Notes under the pieces: generated by a model
Told to the model about the DNA's origin: nothing
Seen by the model: only the letters and a program-made list of their open reading frames with translations
The model's database searches: none
Assembly: GCF_015278315.1 (NCBI RefSeq)
Contig: NZ_JADIJE010000001.1
Coordinates: 1-64,000 of the forward strand
Reading direction: 5' to 3'
DNA from: Microbacterium ureisolvens
Lineage (GTDB): Bacteria > Actinomycetota > Actinomycetes > Actinomycetales > Microbacteriaceae
Length of the DNA: 64,000 nt
In this document: positions 11,501-18,176 of the stretch, piece by piece
How the letters are laid out: each line of letters begins with the position of its first letter
How positions within the stretch are numbered: the stretch's first letter is position 1
Program-made: the position numbers and the translations under genes

Positions 11501-11717
11501 CGGACGTGTTGACGCGGGCGTAGCGGCGTCCTTCGCCGGTCTGCAGCGCCCACACCGCGGCGTCGACATCGGGCGTCTCCTGGGCGTCGAGCCCCGGCCA
11601 CACGATGCTGATCCCGATCACCGTGGCGACGACGGCACCCGCGGCGACGAGCCCCGCGATGGTGCCGCGTCGCATCGGCGTGGCGGCTCGCCGCGCCGGC
11701 GCGCTGCCGCGGGCCAT
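5505..11717 (-). CDS. Giant membrane-anchored Ig-like/cadherin-like and fibronectin-like surface protein
   Basis: The predicted product is 2070 residues. A basic N-terminus and a single helix (about residues 18-42) anchor it, with the rest outside. Residues 50-400 show repeated short blocks ending in LRYDIG, VWLRGQDAA and VYLADD, which suggests a beta-propeller. Next come about eight tandem Ig-like/cadherin-like modules marked by the recurring core LPVLLNDHDPNEDVLTI or close variants (VLDNDISPSGG, PLSNDVDPTMG). The last third has fibronectin-type modules (PPAPQSVTAEPVV) and Cys pairs. The start ATG 11717 overlaps the kinase stop by one base (TGATG). Together with the kinase it may sense or organise the cell wall: the kinase lacks its own outside domain, and this protein could supply one. 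Function is inference; the repeats and anchor are seen directly. Confidence 0.85.
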   Translation of the reverse strand: MARGSAPARRAATPMRRGTIAGLVAAGAVVATVIGISIVWPGLDAQETPDVDAAVWALQTGEGRRYARVNTSVGELDTVRSISNPDQVVQTGDAAYLFSDSYSTLTRIDSAMPADLDEEALQSSQKTPAGTTEAVTAGDYVAYLTDSGAVFAGRLSTGSASQLDPFRSADDEDAPQYTAEAIAVDRRGRLFAYSRADGSVLRYDIGEADVRGRDALDADGLDAPAITAAGDTWAVVDTDDGDVWLRGQDAAAQAPTTSTVVVGAPDPAGSAVYLADDTGLVRVAADGSGMETVVGEGNGAVLGTPAQPVAHDGTTYAAWLGQGDEGGLLWRSSGERIALDYGEGTMADDRRPVFVASASSVILNETRTGWAWSVPDGALITSSQDWSLDDRTDPDAVPSEEQLQVVLDPKPPIAEPDGFGVRAGALATLPVLLNDHDPNEDVLTIDPDSVTGLDPAFGVVSVTDDDQRLAVRVQPGATGSATFSYAVSDGTSADGLLSEPTTVTLTVAAAGADSAPEWCGVERCLVEWPQPEVARGGTVTVPVLPGWVDPEGDPLLLLAVENVTGQGSVAATPGGDVVYQHSDTGDGGEELIELAVTVADTQGQTSVKSLVVKVSPQPQLAAQSFAVTDTVASGITVDVADHVTGTAGTLSLDSVRVLDDAAATATVVGGSTSFDFSAQNPGTYRVDFTVTDGTSDATGTARITLLPADAPAQLATSPVVAFVHPQQDATLEIFDAVSNPTRRVLLLSDVVARADAGATLSVDAVGQNHLRVSGTTADGAAGRLGMVSYVVSDGTEDAGAAVEGEATVYLLPPAPELAPIAVDDTVVVRAGAQIDIPVLDNDISPSGGRPTLNPESVRSSSDAALAFASGDLLRYLAPEEPGDYGIEYSVFTTGAPALADTAAVRVRVIDDEANRAPAADTLEGRVLSGQSTLIEFDGFGSDPDGDVVTLDRIIDQPERGAATITADGAAIMYTSVPGDSGQESFRYRIVDAFGETAEGTVRVGVLDSEANPSPVTFTDYVQVQAGEGNTIRVSPLSNDVDPTMGELTVTDIRPDVPATLVDGSENPEYTRLDGHIVDVDDATVRIAAGVAPGTMSFLYDVESSSGNTGRGLIVVRVVRESVPDYPVVADTILTVETRDDFLRGVDVLAGKVTWSGGDVDDLELSLWGDQSGVTVDGTRLSGTLPTTTRLIPFAVTGESTSGEVVSYGFLRVPGDDDLALTLRAGAASPEVTELESTTFDMASLVARPRGSTLDVGAEVRASGARGEAACAIQSGSVVRYDSGAGAPWVDACQVPVRLTGTDEWTYLSVPIVVHPRDPQPELRPGSITVGPGETTTYDLKNMTTWQLREDWDGIVYATEHAGGAFEVTQEGTTLTVTGADRAVPGSEEAVLVSVTSHPAVTPARLILRVGAAPSTLPQGGSVVQQCSQAAGSSCTIPVIGAGGEVNPLPRTPLEVVEVRPTGACAGVGFEVASATTVRATWTTDAPGATCTATFSVRDAQGRITNSERDGRVLLDLLGYPKTPASVSQTAYANGSATLRVDPGEARLAYPALGGFVIRWNGQEVARCSADGVCPAIAAPNGEQRTYEAWAVNAVGESKSSVRTVAWAYDAPPAPQSVTAEPVVTGDGQGGVAALVIDGIDTGSTGSLEITSDTGETVRVAVDGNRPTVDVPWYRVGSNDATVVTVTPFSRFELPPGLAGSPSGRSITVQTNGVGSPQSPNLTLSSSSNGDGTSTITATASAVPNGTGSTLRYGIVPDGQRCVADAGSSATFTVDDGNEYTYRMCAESFWGESDRSYGRVETTQSVRARQSGKNPQNWTFVVDAAPNVDANAQRAEWVIRAEPTTTERIPRNNHVEWRGWGPGTSVIGQDPGIQVRYVHDWWFESTGWSTVTPRAGSAPYQVQANWAITSCVGGGRLTLKGSSSNAPNGTAAKITFDTSATRYFSRNGRDITDVADRTLVPAGTVRVEGVRVTVDWSAQGWGLSPAQATIPAYTGCTSNDPLPSGVVAGSPGSFTPDFARLPGSLNELRSLGALGQTAAWTEGQYVSLGDGSQAYWDATTWQSGRAPAPNP

Positions 11718-12859
11718 CACAGCGCCCCGACCGCGAACAGCGTCGCCACGACGGCTGCGGCGCCCGCGACCACTCCGGCGCCGATGCCGATCACCCACGG
11801 CAGCGCGCTGCCGGCCCGGCGACGGGACGGCGACGAGATCTCGGTGTCCTCGTCGCGCGCCAGTGATGCCACGCCCGTGCCGGCGCGGGACTTGCGGGTG
11901 AGGTCGCGCTCGATGTGCGAACGCGCGGGGCCGCGAAGGGCGGAGTCCGAGAAATCGACCGGACCGGATGCCGGCGACCACTCGTCGTCGGGGATCTCCA
12001 GCGGCGTCGGCGAGAGGCCGAGCTCGGACTGCACCGCGCGCAGGGCCTCGCCCAGCGCCCGGGCGGACTCGTACCGGCGGCCGGGGTCGCGGCTCATCGC
12101 GGTCGCGAGGACGCTCTGCAGCGACGCGGGCACGTCGGCGCGCGGGATCTCGACGTACGTGGCCCGGGCGATGCGCCGGCGCAGCAGGTCCTTGGTGTTC
12201 TGCCCGCGCTCGCGCCGCTCGAACGGGCTGTGGCCGGCCAGGAGCGAGTAGACCGTCGCCCCGAGGCTCCACACCTCGCTCGTGACGGTGCCGCTGGTCT
12301 GCTCGGCGACGACCTCGGGCGCGCTCCACGGGATCGACATCGCGAGCACCTCGCCGCCGCTCTTGCGCTGCAGCGACGCCGAGATGCCGAAGTCGGCGAG
12401 CACCGGCGTGCCGAAGGTGGTGACCAGGATGTTGCTGGGCTTCACGTCGCGGTGGATGAGGCCTGCGCGGTGCGCCGATTCCAGCGCGCTCGCCATGCGC
12501 ACGCCGATCGCAAGGACTTCCTCGACCGGGATGCGCTCGACGCGGTACCGCTGCGCGAGCGAGCCGGGGCAGTACTCCATGACGATGTACGGGCGGCCGT
12601 CCGCCGAGATGCTCGCCTGGTAGACCGTCACGATCGAGGGGTGCGCCGAGAGGTGCGCCAGCACGTCCGCCTCGGCGTTGAACATGCGCCGCAGCTCGGG
12701 GTCGCGCACGTCGCTGGGCATGACCTTGACCGCCACGTTGCGGCGCGGCATGTCCTGCTCGTAGAGGAACACGTCGGCGAAGCCGCCGGAGCCGAGCGGG
12801 CGGATGTAGGCGAGGCCGGGGAGGATCGGCGGCGCCGACGGAAGCCGTGTGGCCACCAC
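11717..12859 (-). CDS. Serine/threonine protein kinase, single-pass membrane
   Basis: This 380-residue Hanks-type kinase has a glycine loop (GSGGFADV, 23-30), catalytic Lys45 in VAVKV, HRDVKPSN (136-143) and DFG (156-158). The kinase domain ends near residue 280; a charged juxtamembrane part leads to one C-terminal helix (about 353-378) with essentially no outside residues. Typical actinobacterial PknB kinases carry PASTA domains there; this one has none. The start is GTG 12859 or, with better spacing from GGGGAGG at 12861-12867, GTG 12856. It is the first gene of the envelope cluster and overlaps the giant surface protein by one base. Upstream, TGCTAGCAT (complement of 12923-12931) is a weak extended -10 candidate. 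Confidence 0.92.
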   Translation of the reverse strand: MVATRLPSAPPILPGLAYIRPLGSGGFADVFLYEQDMPRRNVAVKVMPSDVRDPELRRMFNAEADVLAHLSAHPSIVTVYQASISADGRPYIVMEYCPGSLAQRYRVERIPVEEVLAIGVRMASALESAHRAGLIHRDVKPSNILVTTFGTPVLADFGISASLQRKSGGEVLAMSIPWSAPEVVAEQTSGTVTSEVWSLGATVYSLLAGHSPFERRERGQNTKDLLRRRIARATYVEIPRADVPASLQSVLATAMSRDPGRRYESARALGEALRAVQSELGLSPTPLEIPDDEWSPASGPVDFSDSALRGPARSHIERDLTRKSRAGTGVASLARDEDTEISSPSRRRAGSALPWVIGIGAGVVAGAAAVVATLFAVGAL

Positions 12860-12997
12860 ACCTCCCCAGGGTCCGCTACCGAGTTACGACGTGCGCCGTC
12901 GAGACGGCCAACAAACCTGGCCATGCTAGCAAAATCCCCTTTATGCGCCGTGCCCCCGGCTGTGGAAACCGGCGTTCTGTCGGCCCCTCTCGTGCGC

Positions 12998-13078
12998 CCG
13001 AAAACCTGGTCCGTCACCGGACACGCGGGGCCGCGGCATCCGTCACCGGCGTGTCCTCGTGACCTGCCAGGTTTTCGG
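12998..13078. repeat. 81-bp palindromic repeat, copy 1
   Basis: The element begins CCGAAAACCTGG and ends CCAGGTTTTCGG, a perfect 12-bp terminal inverted repeat. Inside are a second arm pair, GGACACGC and GCGTGTCC, and a GC-rich centre containing GCGGCATCCGTC. The whole element can fold into a long hairpin. Copies 2 to 5 are at 13193, 13389, 14561 and 14712. Confidence 0.9.
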
Positions 13079-13192
13079 CACCGCGGAGGAGGGTGACGGA
13101 TGCCGCCACCCGGCGCACCGGGAGCAGCCGAAGCCCGAGCATCACCACGCGAGGCCCGCGGGTCTACTCGCCTCACGGGCTCACGAAAGTGC

Positions 13193-13273
13193 CCGAAAAC
13201 CTGGTCCGTCACCGGACACGCGGGGCCGCGGCATCCGTCACCGGCGCGTCCTCGTGACCGGCCAGGTTTTCGG
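13193..13273. repeat. 81-bp palindromic repeat, copy 2
   Basis: Same length and ends as copy 1, with only a few internal substitutions (for example GGCGCGTCC in place of GGCGTGTCC). The 12-bp terminal arms are intact. Flanking sequence differs from that of copy 1 apart from a short shared stretch just outside the right end (gcaccg). Confidence 0.9.
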
Positions 13274-13388
13274 CACCGCAGAGACTGGTGACGGATGCCG
13301 CCACCCGGCCCGGCACGGCCAACCGAAGTCCGACCATCACCACGTGCGGGCCCGCGGGGGTTCCTGCCTCAAGGGCCCACCCCTGTGC

Positions 13389-13468
13389 CCGAAACCTGGT
13401 CCGTCACCGGACACGCGGGGCCGCGGCATCCGTCACCGGCGTGTCCTCGTGACCGGCCAGGTTTTCGG
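13389..13468. repeat. 80-bp palindromic repeat, copy 3
   Basis: Matches copy 1 closely but has lost one A in the left arm (CCGAAACCTGG). The right arm and inner arms are intact. It lies 62 bases before the stop codon of the DUF559 gene. Confidence 0.9.
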
Positions 13469-13530
13469 CACCGCAGAGACTGGTGACAGATGCCGCCGCC
13501 CGCGCCCCGGGAGCAGCCCATTGCCGAGCA

Positions 13531-14448
13531 TCACCACGTGAGGCCGGCGGGACTCCGGTGGAGGTTCCGGGCGAGAGCGGCGAGCACCGCTTCCTCGACG
13601 AGCGGCCAGTCGTGGACGATCATGGCGTAGTCGAAGCGAAGCGTCATGAAGCCGAGGGCCATGGCCTGCGCGTCACGCACGCGGTCGCGGTGGCGGGACG
13701 GTCCTTCGTGCGTGCCGCCATCGGCCTCGATGATCAGGCAGTCGCCGATGACGAAGTCGACGACGCCGACGCCGGGGATCGCGACCTGTGCGGCGAGCGA
13801 GATGCCGTGCCGATGCAGGCGTAGGCGCAGGAGGGACTCCAGGCCACTGTCCGCGTCGTCGCGCGCGAAAGCCACGAGCCACCGATAGCGGCGGGGCACG
13901 CTCCGGCTCAGCTGCTCGCGATCCGCCGGGGACAGCAGTCGCTGGCGAAGCGCGGACTCCAGTGCTGCGAAGAACACTTCCTCGCCACGACATCCGAGGA
14001 TCTGGACGAGGCAGTGAACGATGCCCACTCGCGTCAGGCTGGGCGGGCCGACGGGAAGGTCGCGGTGGAACACGCAGCAGGTGGTTGCATCCGGATGCGG
14101 ATCGACCGCGACCCGCGTCGGCCTGTTCGCCGGATGCACCCATGTGTGAGCCTGGCGCCGGTCATCGCTCTCAGCGTCGGCATCCGCGCCGATACCGAGA
14201 TCGAGGATCCAGAGGCCGAACTCGCGTCCAGCTGTGATGCAAGCCGCCGCACCGCAGTGGCTCAGCGCCTCCAGCACTCCGGGCGGCGTCCCCGGCAACG
14301 CGTAGATGCCACGGCGTGGACGAAGGACTCGGTTTTCGCGCACGGATGACCGGAGGTCTGCGCGCGAAGCGCCGTCGCTTTTCAGTTCGCTCGTCCGAGC
14401 GACGCCCCCACGTCGGCGCACTAGCTCCACGATGCGGTCCACGGACAT
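13531..14448 (-). CDS. AbiEi-like N-terminal domain plus DUF559 (Vsr-like endonuclease fold) protein
   Basis: The 305-residue product has an N-terminal winged-helix region like AbiEi type IV antitoxins (RRRGGVARTSELKSDGASRA, then RPRRGIYALPG, about residues 8-50). A middle section of unknown role follows. The C-terminal DUF559 domain contains GVVDFVIGDCLIIEADGGTH and ends with a conserved FMTLRFDYAMI strand. DUF559 has the PD-(D/E)xK-like fold of very-short-patch repair nucleases; the Asp of VVDF and Glu of IIEADG fit the metal-binding pattern. Such stand-alone proteins are numerous in Actinobacteria and their role is unclear. ATG 14448 is preferred because it fits the domain start, although the ribosome site is weak; a TTG 60 bases upstream is the alternative. 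No AbiEii toxin gene is adjacent. Palindromic repeats flank it on both sides. Confidence 0.8.
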   Translation of the reverse strand: MSVDRIVELVRRRGGVARTSELKSDGASRADLRSSVRENRVLRPRRGIYALPGTPPGVLEALSHCGAAACITAGREFGLWILDLGIGADADAESDDRRQAHTWVHPANRPTRVAVDPHPDATTCCVFHRDLPVGPPSLTRVGIVHCLVQILGCRGEEVFFAALESALRQRLLSPADREQLSRSVPRRYRWLVAFARDDADSGLESLLRLRLHRHGISLAAQVAIPGVGVVDFVIGDCLIIEADGGTHEGPSRHRDRVRDAQAMALGFMTLRFDYAMIVHDWPLVEEAVLAALARNLHRSPAGLTW

Positions 14449-14560
14449 GGTCCCGAGTTTCCAGCGCCCGTCCGCGCGCCGGCCCTGCAGGGGCGGAAAT
14501 GTGGACAAGCCGCGCCGCGCGGCGGCTGTGGAGGACCCGACGGCCGCGCTGGGCTCGGTG

Positions 14561-14641
14561 CCGAAGACCTGGTCTGTCGCCCGACACGCCGGGCCGGGGC
14601 ATCCGCCACCGGCGTGTCCACATGACCGGCCAGGTTTTCGG
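14561..14641. repeat. 81-bp palindromic repeat, copy 4
   Basis: This copy is more diverged: the left arm reads CCGAAGACCTGG, while the right arm CCAGGTTTTCGG is intact. Inner arms GACACGCC and GGCGTGTC remain complementary. Length is the same as copy 1. Confidence 0.85.
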
Positions 14642-14711
14642 CACGGGAGAGAGCAGGTATCAGGGGAAATGTCGCCCGGATCGAGAAGCGCCGACCACCG
14701 AGATGTCGTGC

Positions 14712-14792
14712 CCGAAAACCTGGTCCGTCACCGGACACGCCGGGTCGCGGCATCCGCCATCGGCGTGTCCACGTGGCCGGCCAGGTTTTCGG
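14712..14792. repeat. 81-bp palindromic repeat, copy 5
   Basis: Terminal arms CCGAAAACCTGG and CCAGGTTTTCGG are perfect and inner arms are conserved (GGACACGCC, GGCGTGTCC). In the centre GTCACC of copies 1-3 is changed to GCCATC. The element keeps the same orientation as the others. Confidence 0.9.
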
Positions 14793-14880
14793 CACCGAGA
14801 TGGCAGGTGGGTGGCCGGCGCCGCACGGAGGAGTCAACAGCGGGCCGGGCGGGGTCAGGTCAGGGGCGGGCCGCCCTGGG

Positions 14881-15573
14881 TCAGTCCAGGCGGGGCGCCT
14901 CGCCGGGGTCGTGAGGGTCGAAGGGGGCGTCGAGGGACTTCGTGAGATCGGCGAGCATGGCTTCGATCTGCGGCTCGACGAACTCGGTCACGGCCGCCTG
15001 GATGCGGAGGCGATGGTGCAGCAGGATCGTGCACACCTCCCGGCCCACCATGTTCGCGTAGTCGTCGGCGAGGCCGACCTCCTGCCGCAGCGCCGCCTTC
15101 GCCTCGTCGGTCAGGGGCGGCAGGGCCGGCACGTCGGCGTCGGCCTGCTCGGCGAGGCCTGCGATGGTGAAGAGGAAGGGCTGGCCAGGGAGCGGATCCG
15201 GGTCCATCGGCAGTCCCTCGAACTCCGGGTCGAGTCCCTCGCCCGGCCGATAGCTGCGGGCGCGGTTGCGCGCGGCCTGCTGGTCGAGCTCGGCCTGCAG
15301 CATCGGCAGGTTCAGCGCCGTGTACTCGGCCACCGAACGGTCGACGATCGTCTTGATCCGGGTCGAGAGCCCGTGCTGCACGCCGTGCGGCACGTCTGCT
15401 CCGAGGCCCGCCGCCGACAGCACCGGCGACCCGAAGCACCGCCGGCAGGGGGCGGTGCGGCCACGGTGCGTGGCGGGCTCCCAGCGCGGCAGCCACGCGA
15501 GCCAGGCGTCCACCGCCTGGCTGACCTGGGTCTCGAGCGACCGCTCCACCCGCCCCACGCTAGTACGCGGCAT
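14881..15573 (-). CDS. Conserved actinobacterial hypothetical protein
   Basis: I do not recognise a named family. The product is up to 230 residues, acidic, with no signal peptide or membrane helix. It has a CRRC pair near residue 43, a helical region rich in Ala/Arg/Gln in the middle, and a segment with DDYANMVGREVCTILLHHRL that looks like the conserved core. Start ATG 15573 gives MPRTSVGRVERS; GTG at about 15558 is possible and neither has a strong ribosome site. It is oriented with the two membrane-protein genes upstream, 45 bases away, and may be co-transcribed with them. Function unknown. Confidence 0.7.
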   Translation of the reverse strand: MPRTSVGRVERSLETQVSQAVDAWLAWLPRWEPATHRGRTAPCRRCFGSPVLSAAGLGADVPHGVQHGLSTRIKTIVDRSVAEYTALNLPMLQAELDQQAARNRARSYRPGEGLDPEFEGLPMDPDPLPGQPFLFTIAGLAEQADADVPALPPLTDEAKAALRQEVGLADDYANMVGREVCTILLHHRLRIQAAVTEFVEPQIEAMLADLTKSLDAPFDPHDPGEAPRLD

Positions 15574-15618
15574 CCCGTCGCGCCCGGATTCCCGCGGTTT
15601 CCGGCGCGGGAGCCGGCG

Positions 15619-16215
15619 TCATTCGTCGAACTCGTCCTCCCACGGCCAGCGCGGCCGATGGGCGCGCGTGCGCACCAGCGCGATGCCCGCCCACGCGCAG
15701 ACGAACGCCGCCGCGGCGACGGCGAAGCCGAACCACGAGGTCGCGAGCCGCCCCGCGACCGACGTCGCGACGCCGAGGCTCGCGCCGGTGAACACGGCGC
15801 CGAACCACACCCCGCCGATGTAGGCGAGGAAGCTCGCGGCCGTCGTCCACGCGGCACCCCAGTACGACGGATGCCGCGCCCCGGCGTCGAAGGAGGCTCC
15901 GGCGCCCGCCCGCGCAGCGCCGGCCGCCGTGGCCTCGGCCGTGGCGCCGCCGCGGGTCGCGGCATCCGCTCCCCCCGGCTTCCGGCCGATCGCCGCCCAC
16001 AGCCCGCCCGCGAACGCCAGCAGCGCGCACACGACGCCCACGATGCCCGGGATCTGCCCAAGGCCGGGGGTCGCGATGACGTCTTCGCCGGTGACGAGGC
16101 TCGTCATGCCGAGCCCGAAGATGGTGAGCGCGGCGAACCCTGTCGTCGCGAAGGTGAGCGCGATGACGGGTCGCACCGGACCTTGCGGCACTCCAGCCCC
16201 ACCCTCACCGGCCAT
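15619..16215 (-). CDS. Four-helix membrane protein of unknown function
   Basis: The 198-residue product has four predicted membrane helices at about residues 18-42, 56-78, 122-147 and 160-182, and a low-complexity Ala/Gly/Thr loop between the second and third. The C-terminus is acidic (WPWEDEFDE). I recognise no enzymatic motif. It lies between two other same-strand genes: 45 bases upstream of the hypothetical protein and 92 bases downstream of another membrane protein. The helices and gene reality are well supported by composition and reading-frame continuity; function is unknown. Confidence 0.7.
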   Translation of the reverse strand: MAGEGGAGVPQGPVRPVIALTFATTGFAALTIFGLGMTSLVTGEDVIATPGLGQIPGIVGVVCALLAFAGGLWAAIGRKPGGADAATRGGATAEATAAGAARAGAGASFDAGARHPSYWGAAWTTAASFLAYIGGVWFGAVFTGASLGVATSVAGRLATSWFGFAVAAAAFVCAWAGIALVRTRAHRPRWPWEDEFDE

Positions 16216-16307
16216 GCCGCCAGCCTACGTCCGCGCCGCGACGACCGTGCCGTGCCGCTCTTCCGCGGCACGGGCTCGACCCCGCGGCGCCGGCCTGTGC
16301 GTCGGCC

Positions 16308-17345
16308 TCAGGCGCGGACGAGCTGGGGACCCGCCTCGAGCGTGCGCTCGTACTCGCGCTGCGCCTCGACGTTCAGCTCGGTGACGCGCTTCGCCCGCGC
16401 CGCCGCCCACGCGCCGAACCAGATCGTGAGCTCGCGGCCGATGACGAACGCGGCGATGGCCAGCGGCGTGAGCAGCTCCGCTTCGGCGAGGTCGCCGCCC
16501 TCGCTGGCGGTGAGCTCCCAGAACGGCGCCTGGAAGAGCGCACCGAGGATGTGACCGCCGTATGCGGCGATGCCCACCAGGATGCCGAGGATCACCCACG
16601 CGCCCCAGCGTCCGCGGTTGATGATGGCGCCGAGCAGCCAGAACGCGACGAAGAACACCACGACGGGCACCCAGAGCGACCACGTCCCGAGGGCGGTCAG
16701 CGCGGCGGTGCCGATGTTCTCGCCGGTCACCTCGCCCTCGATCGCGTCGACGCCGAGCCACACCGCGAGGTAGAGCACAGCGAACGCGAGGGCGGCGAGG
16801 AGGCCGATGGCTCCCGCGGCGGCGCGGTTGCCGCGGGGGCGCGGCGCCTCGGGCGCCTGCACGAAGATCGGCTGCGGGGCGGCGGCGGCCGCGACCGCCG
16901 GCTCGACGGGCTCGCTCGGCGTCACGACGGGCGGGACGACCACCGTCGGGGAGTCGTCGGCGACGGTCGTCGGTGCGGCCGTGGTGGACGCGGCGGGCGT
17001 CGAGTAGTCGAGGGATGCCGCCTCCGGCGAATCCCACGGGTCGGGCTCGTCGGCAGGAGTGGCCGCGGGAGTGTCGGCGGGAGTGTCGGTGGCGGCGACG
17101 TCTGCGTCGGTCGCGGCGGCGTGGGCGGACCGCGGCTCCTCGACGGTGGCGTCGGCCTCGGAACGGGTCACCCTGTCGTCCGGCACGTCGGAGCCGGTGT
17201 CGTCGGGGGTCTCGGAGGTGGGAGTCGCGGGGTCGCGGCGGGCGGCCTCCGCATCGGCGAGGCCTTCGTTCGCACGACCGACGACGTCGTCGACGCCGGC
17301 GGGCTCTTCGACGGGTTCGCCGTAGGACGACTTGGGGTCACTCAT
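16308..17345 (-). CDS. Membrane protein with long acidic disordered N-terminus
   Basis: This 345-residue protein begins MSDPKSSYGEPVEEP. About 170 residues rich in Asp, Glu, Ala, Thr and Pro follow, predicted to be disordered and cytoplasmic. The second half has four membrane helices (about residues 180-205, 225-245, 250-270 and 285-310) and a short charged tail. Start ATG 17345 is chosen because GAGGAG lies eight bases upstream; GTG 17354 is an in-frame alternative. Members in Microbacteriaceae are annotated only as hypothetical. The gene diverges from the lipoprotein gene at 17514. Confidence 0.75.
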   Translation of the reverse strand: MSDPKSSYGEPVEEPAGVDDVVGRANEGLADAEAARRDPATPTSETPDDTGSDVPDDRVTRSEADATVEEPRSAHAAATDADVAATDTPADTPAATPADEPDPWDSPEAASLDYSTPAASTTAAPTTVADDSPTVVVPPVVTPSEPVEPAVAAAAAPQPIFVQAPEAPRPRGNRAAAGAIGLLAALAFAVLYLAVWLGVDAIEGEVTGENIGTAALTALGTWSLWVPVVVFFVAFWLLGAIINRGRWGAWVILGILVGIAAYGGHILGALFQAPFWELTASEGGDLAEAELLTPLAIAAFVIGRELTIWFGAWAAARAKRVTELNVEAQREYERTLEAGPQLVRA

Positions 17346-17513
17346 CGCAGGCACTCCTCACGCAGGGCCAGTCCCCGCAGAGGCAGAGTAGCCCTCAGCC
17401 TCCTGCATCCGACGGAGGCGTGCCGGGCGCGGCGCAGTCGCCGTCCGCTCCACGATTCCACAGCGCGCGGGGCGGACGGCACGCGCGGCGGGCTGGGCGC
17501 TACCGTGGGCACC

Positions 17514-18104
17514 ATGGCACCACGAGCGACGCGGCTCGCCGCGGCGGCGGCATCCGTCCTCATCGCGATCGCCGCCCTGACGGCGTGCGCTCCCGACGAC
17601 GCGACCCCCGATTCCGGGTTCACCTTCACGCCCACCCCTTCGAGCGCGGCGTCGGGCACCCCGACGCCGACCGCGTCGCCGACGGCGAGGGCCGAGATCC
17701 CCGACGACTGCCGGGCGATCCTCACCGCCGATGTGCTCGCGCAGCTGGAGGGCGTGCCGCTCAACGACCCGGCTCTCGGCGCCTCGGGGCCGCAGCCGGA
17801 CGGCAGCCTGGTGTGCATCTGGCGGGATCCGGCCGCCGACACGACCGGGCTCGTCACCACGATCGCCTACGCCTCGAGAGGACCCGCGCTCGACATGCTC
17901 AACAAGCTCGTCGCCGACGAGGGCTACACCTGCTACACGCCCGACGGCGGCACGCGGTGCGAGAAGAGCTGGCCGAACGAGACGTACCCCGTGACCGACG
18001 GGCGCACGCTGTTCTGGCGCGACGACATCCTCATCGACACGCGGTACTCGAACCTGGCCCCGAGCGGCTACACCGCCGCGCTGGTCGCCGGCATCTTCGG
18101 CTGA
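17514..18104 (+). CDS. Secreted lipoprotein, DUF3558-like
   Basis: The 196-residue product has a signal peptide ending in the lipobox LTAC (Cys near residue 25), then a Pro/Thr/Ser-rich linker and a compact domain with paired cysteines (PDDCRAIL, LVCIWRD, YTCYTPDG, TRCEKSW). The Cys spacing and overall size recall DUF3558-like actinobacterial lipoproteins, but this is only a resemblance. It would be anchored on the outer face of the membrane. The following gene at 18177-18791 is convergent and appears distantly related. Confidence 0.75.
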   Translation: MAPRATRLAAAAASVLIAIAALTACAPDDATPDSGFTFTPTPSSAASGTPTPTASPTARAEIPDDCRAILTADVLAQLEGVPLNDPALGASGPQPDGSLVCIWRDPAADTTGLVTTIAYASRGPALDMLNKLVADEGYTCYTPDGGTRCEKSWPNETYPVTDGRTLFWRDDILIDTRYSNLAPSGYTAALVAGIFG

Positions 18105-18176
18105 CCGCCGCAGGCCAGCGGAGCGCCGCAGGCCGGCTGAAGGCGCCGAAGGCGGCCGACCGCCTCACCGGACACC

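Larger units (their letters stand above)
12860..13530. other. Intergenic region with three 81-bp palindromic repeats
   Basis: This 670-base stretch has no convincing gene. Short open frames here run through the repeats and lack ribosome sites. It holds the presumed promoter of the kinase cluster close to 12925 and three copies of the repeat described separately. Between the repeat copies lies unrelated sequence of about 115 bases, so the copies are dispersed rather than a strict tandem array. The region lies between the divergent kinase start and the 3' end of the DUF559 gene. Confidence 0.7.
14449..14880. other. Intergenic region with two 81-bp palindromic repeats
   Basis: There is no supported gene in these 430 bases. 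They contain the short upstream region of the DUF559 gene and repeat copies 4 and 5. The roughly 90 bases between copy 5 and the stop of the next gene at 14881 show no structure I recognise. Confidence 0.65.

Noticed and set aside
5448..12251. 2267-codon plus-strand open frame
   Set aside because: It is antisense to the Ig-like protein and MoxR genes, has Arg/His/Ala/Gly-rich nonsense composition and arises from GC-rich third positions of the real genes.
13059..13541. Small gene running through the repeat copies
   Set aside because: Its codons repeat only because the 81-bp element repeats; it has no ribosome site and no conserved-looking region.
12998..14792. Possible CRISPR array
   Set aside because: Repeats are 81 bp with long palindromic arms, spacing is irregular and a full gene lies between copies; no cas gene is present.
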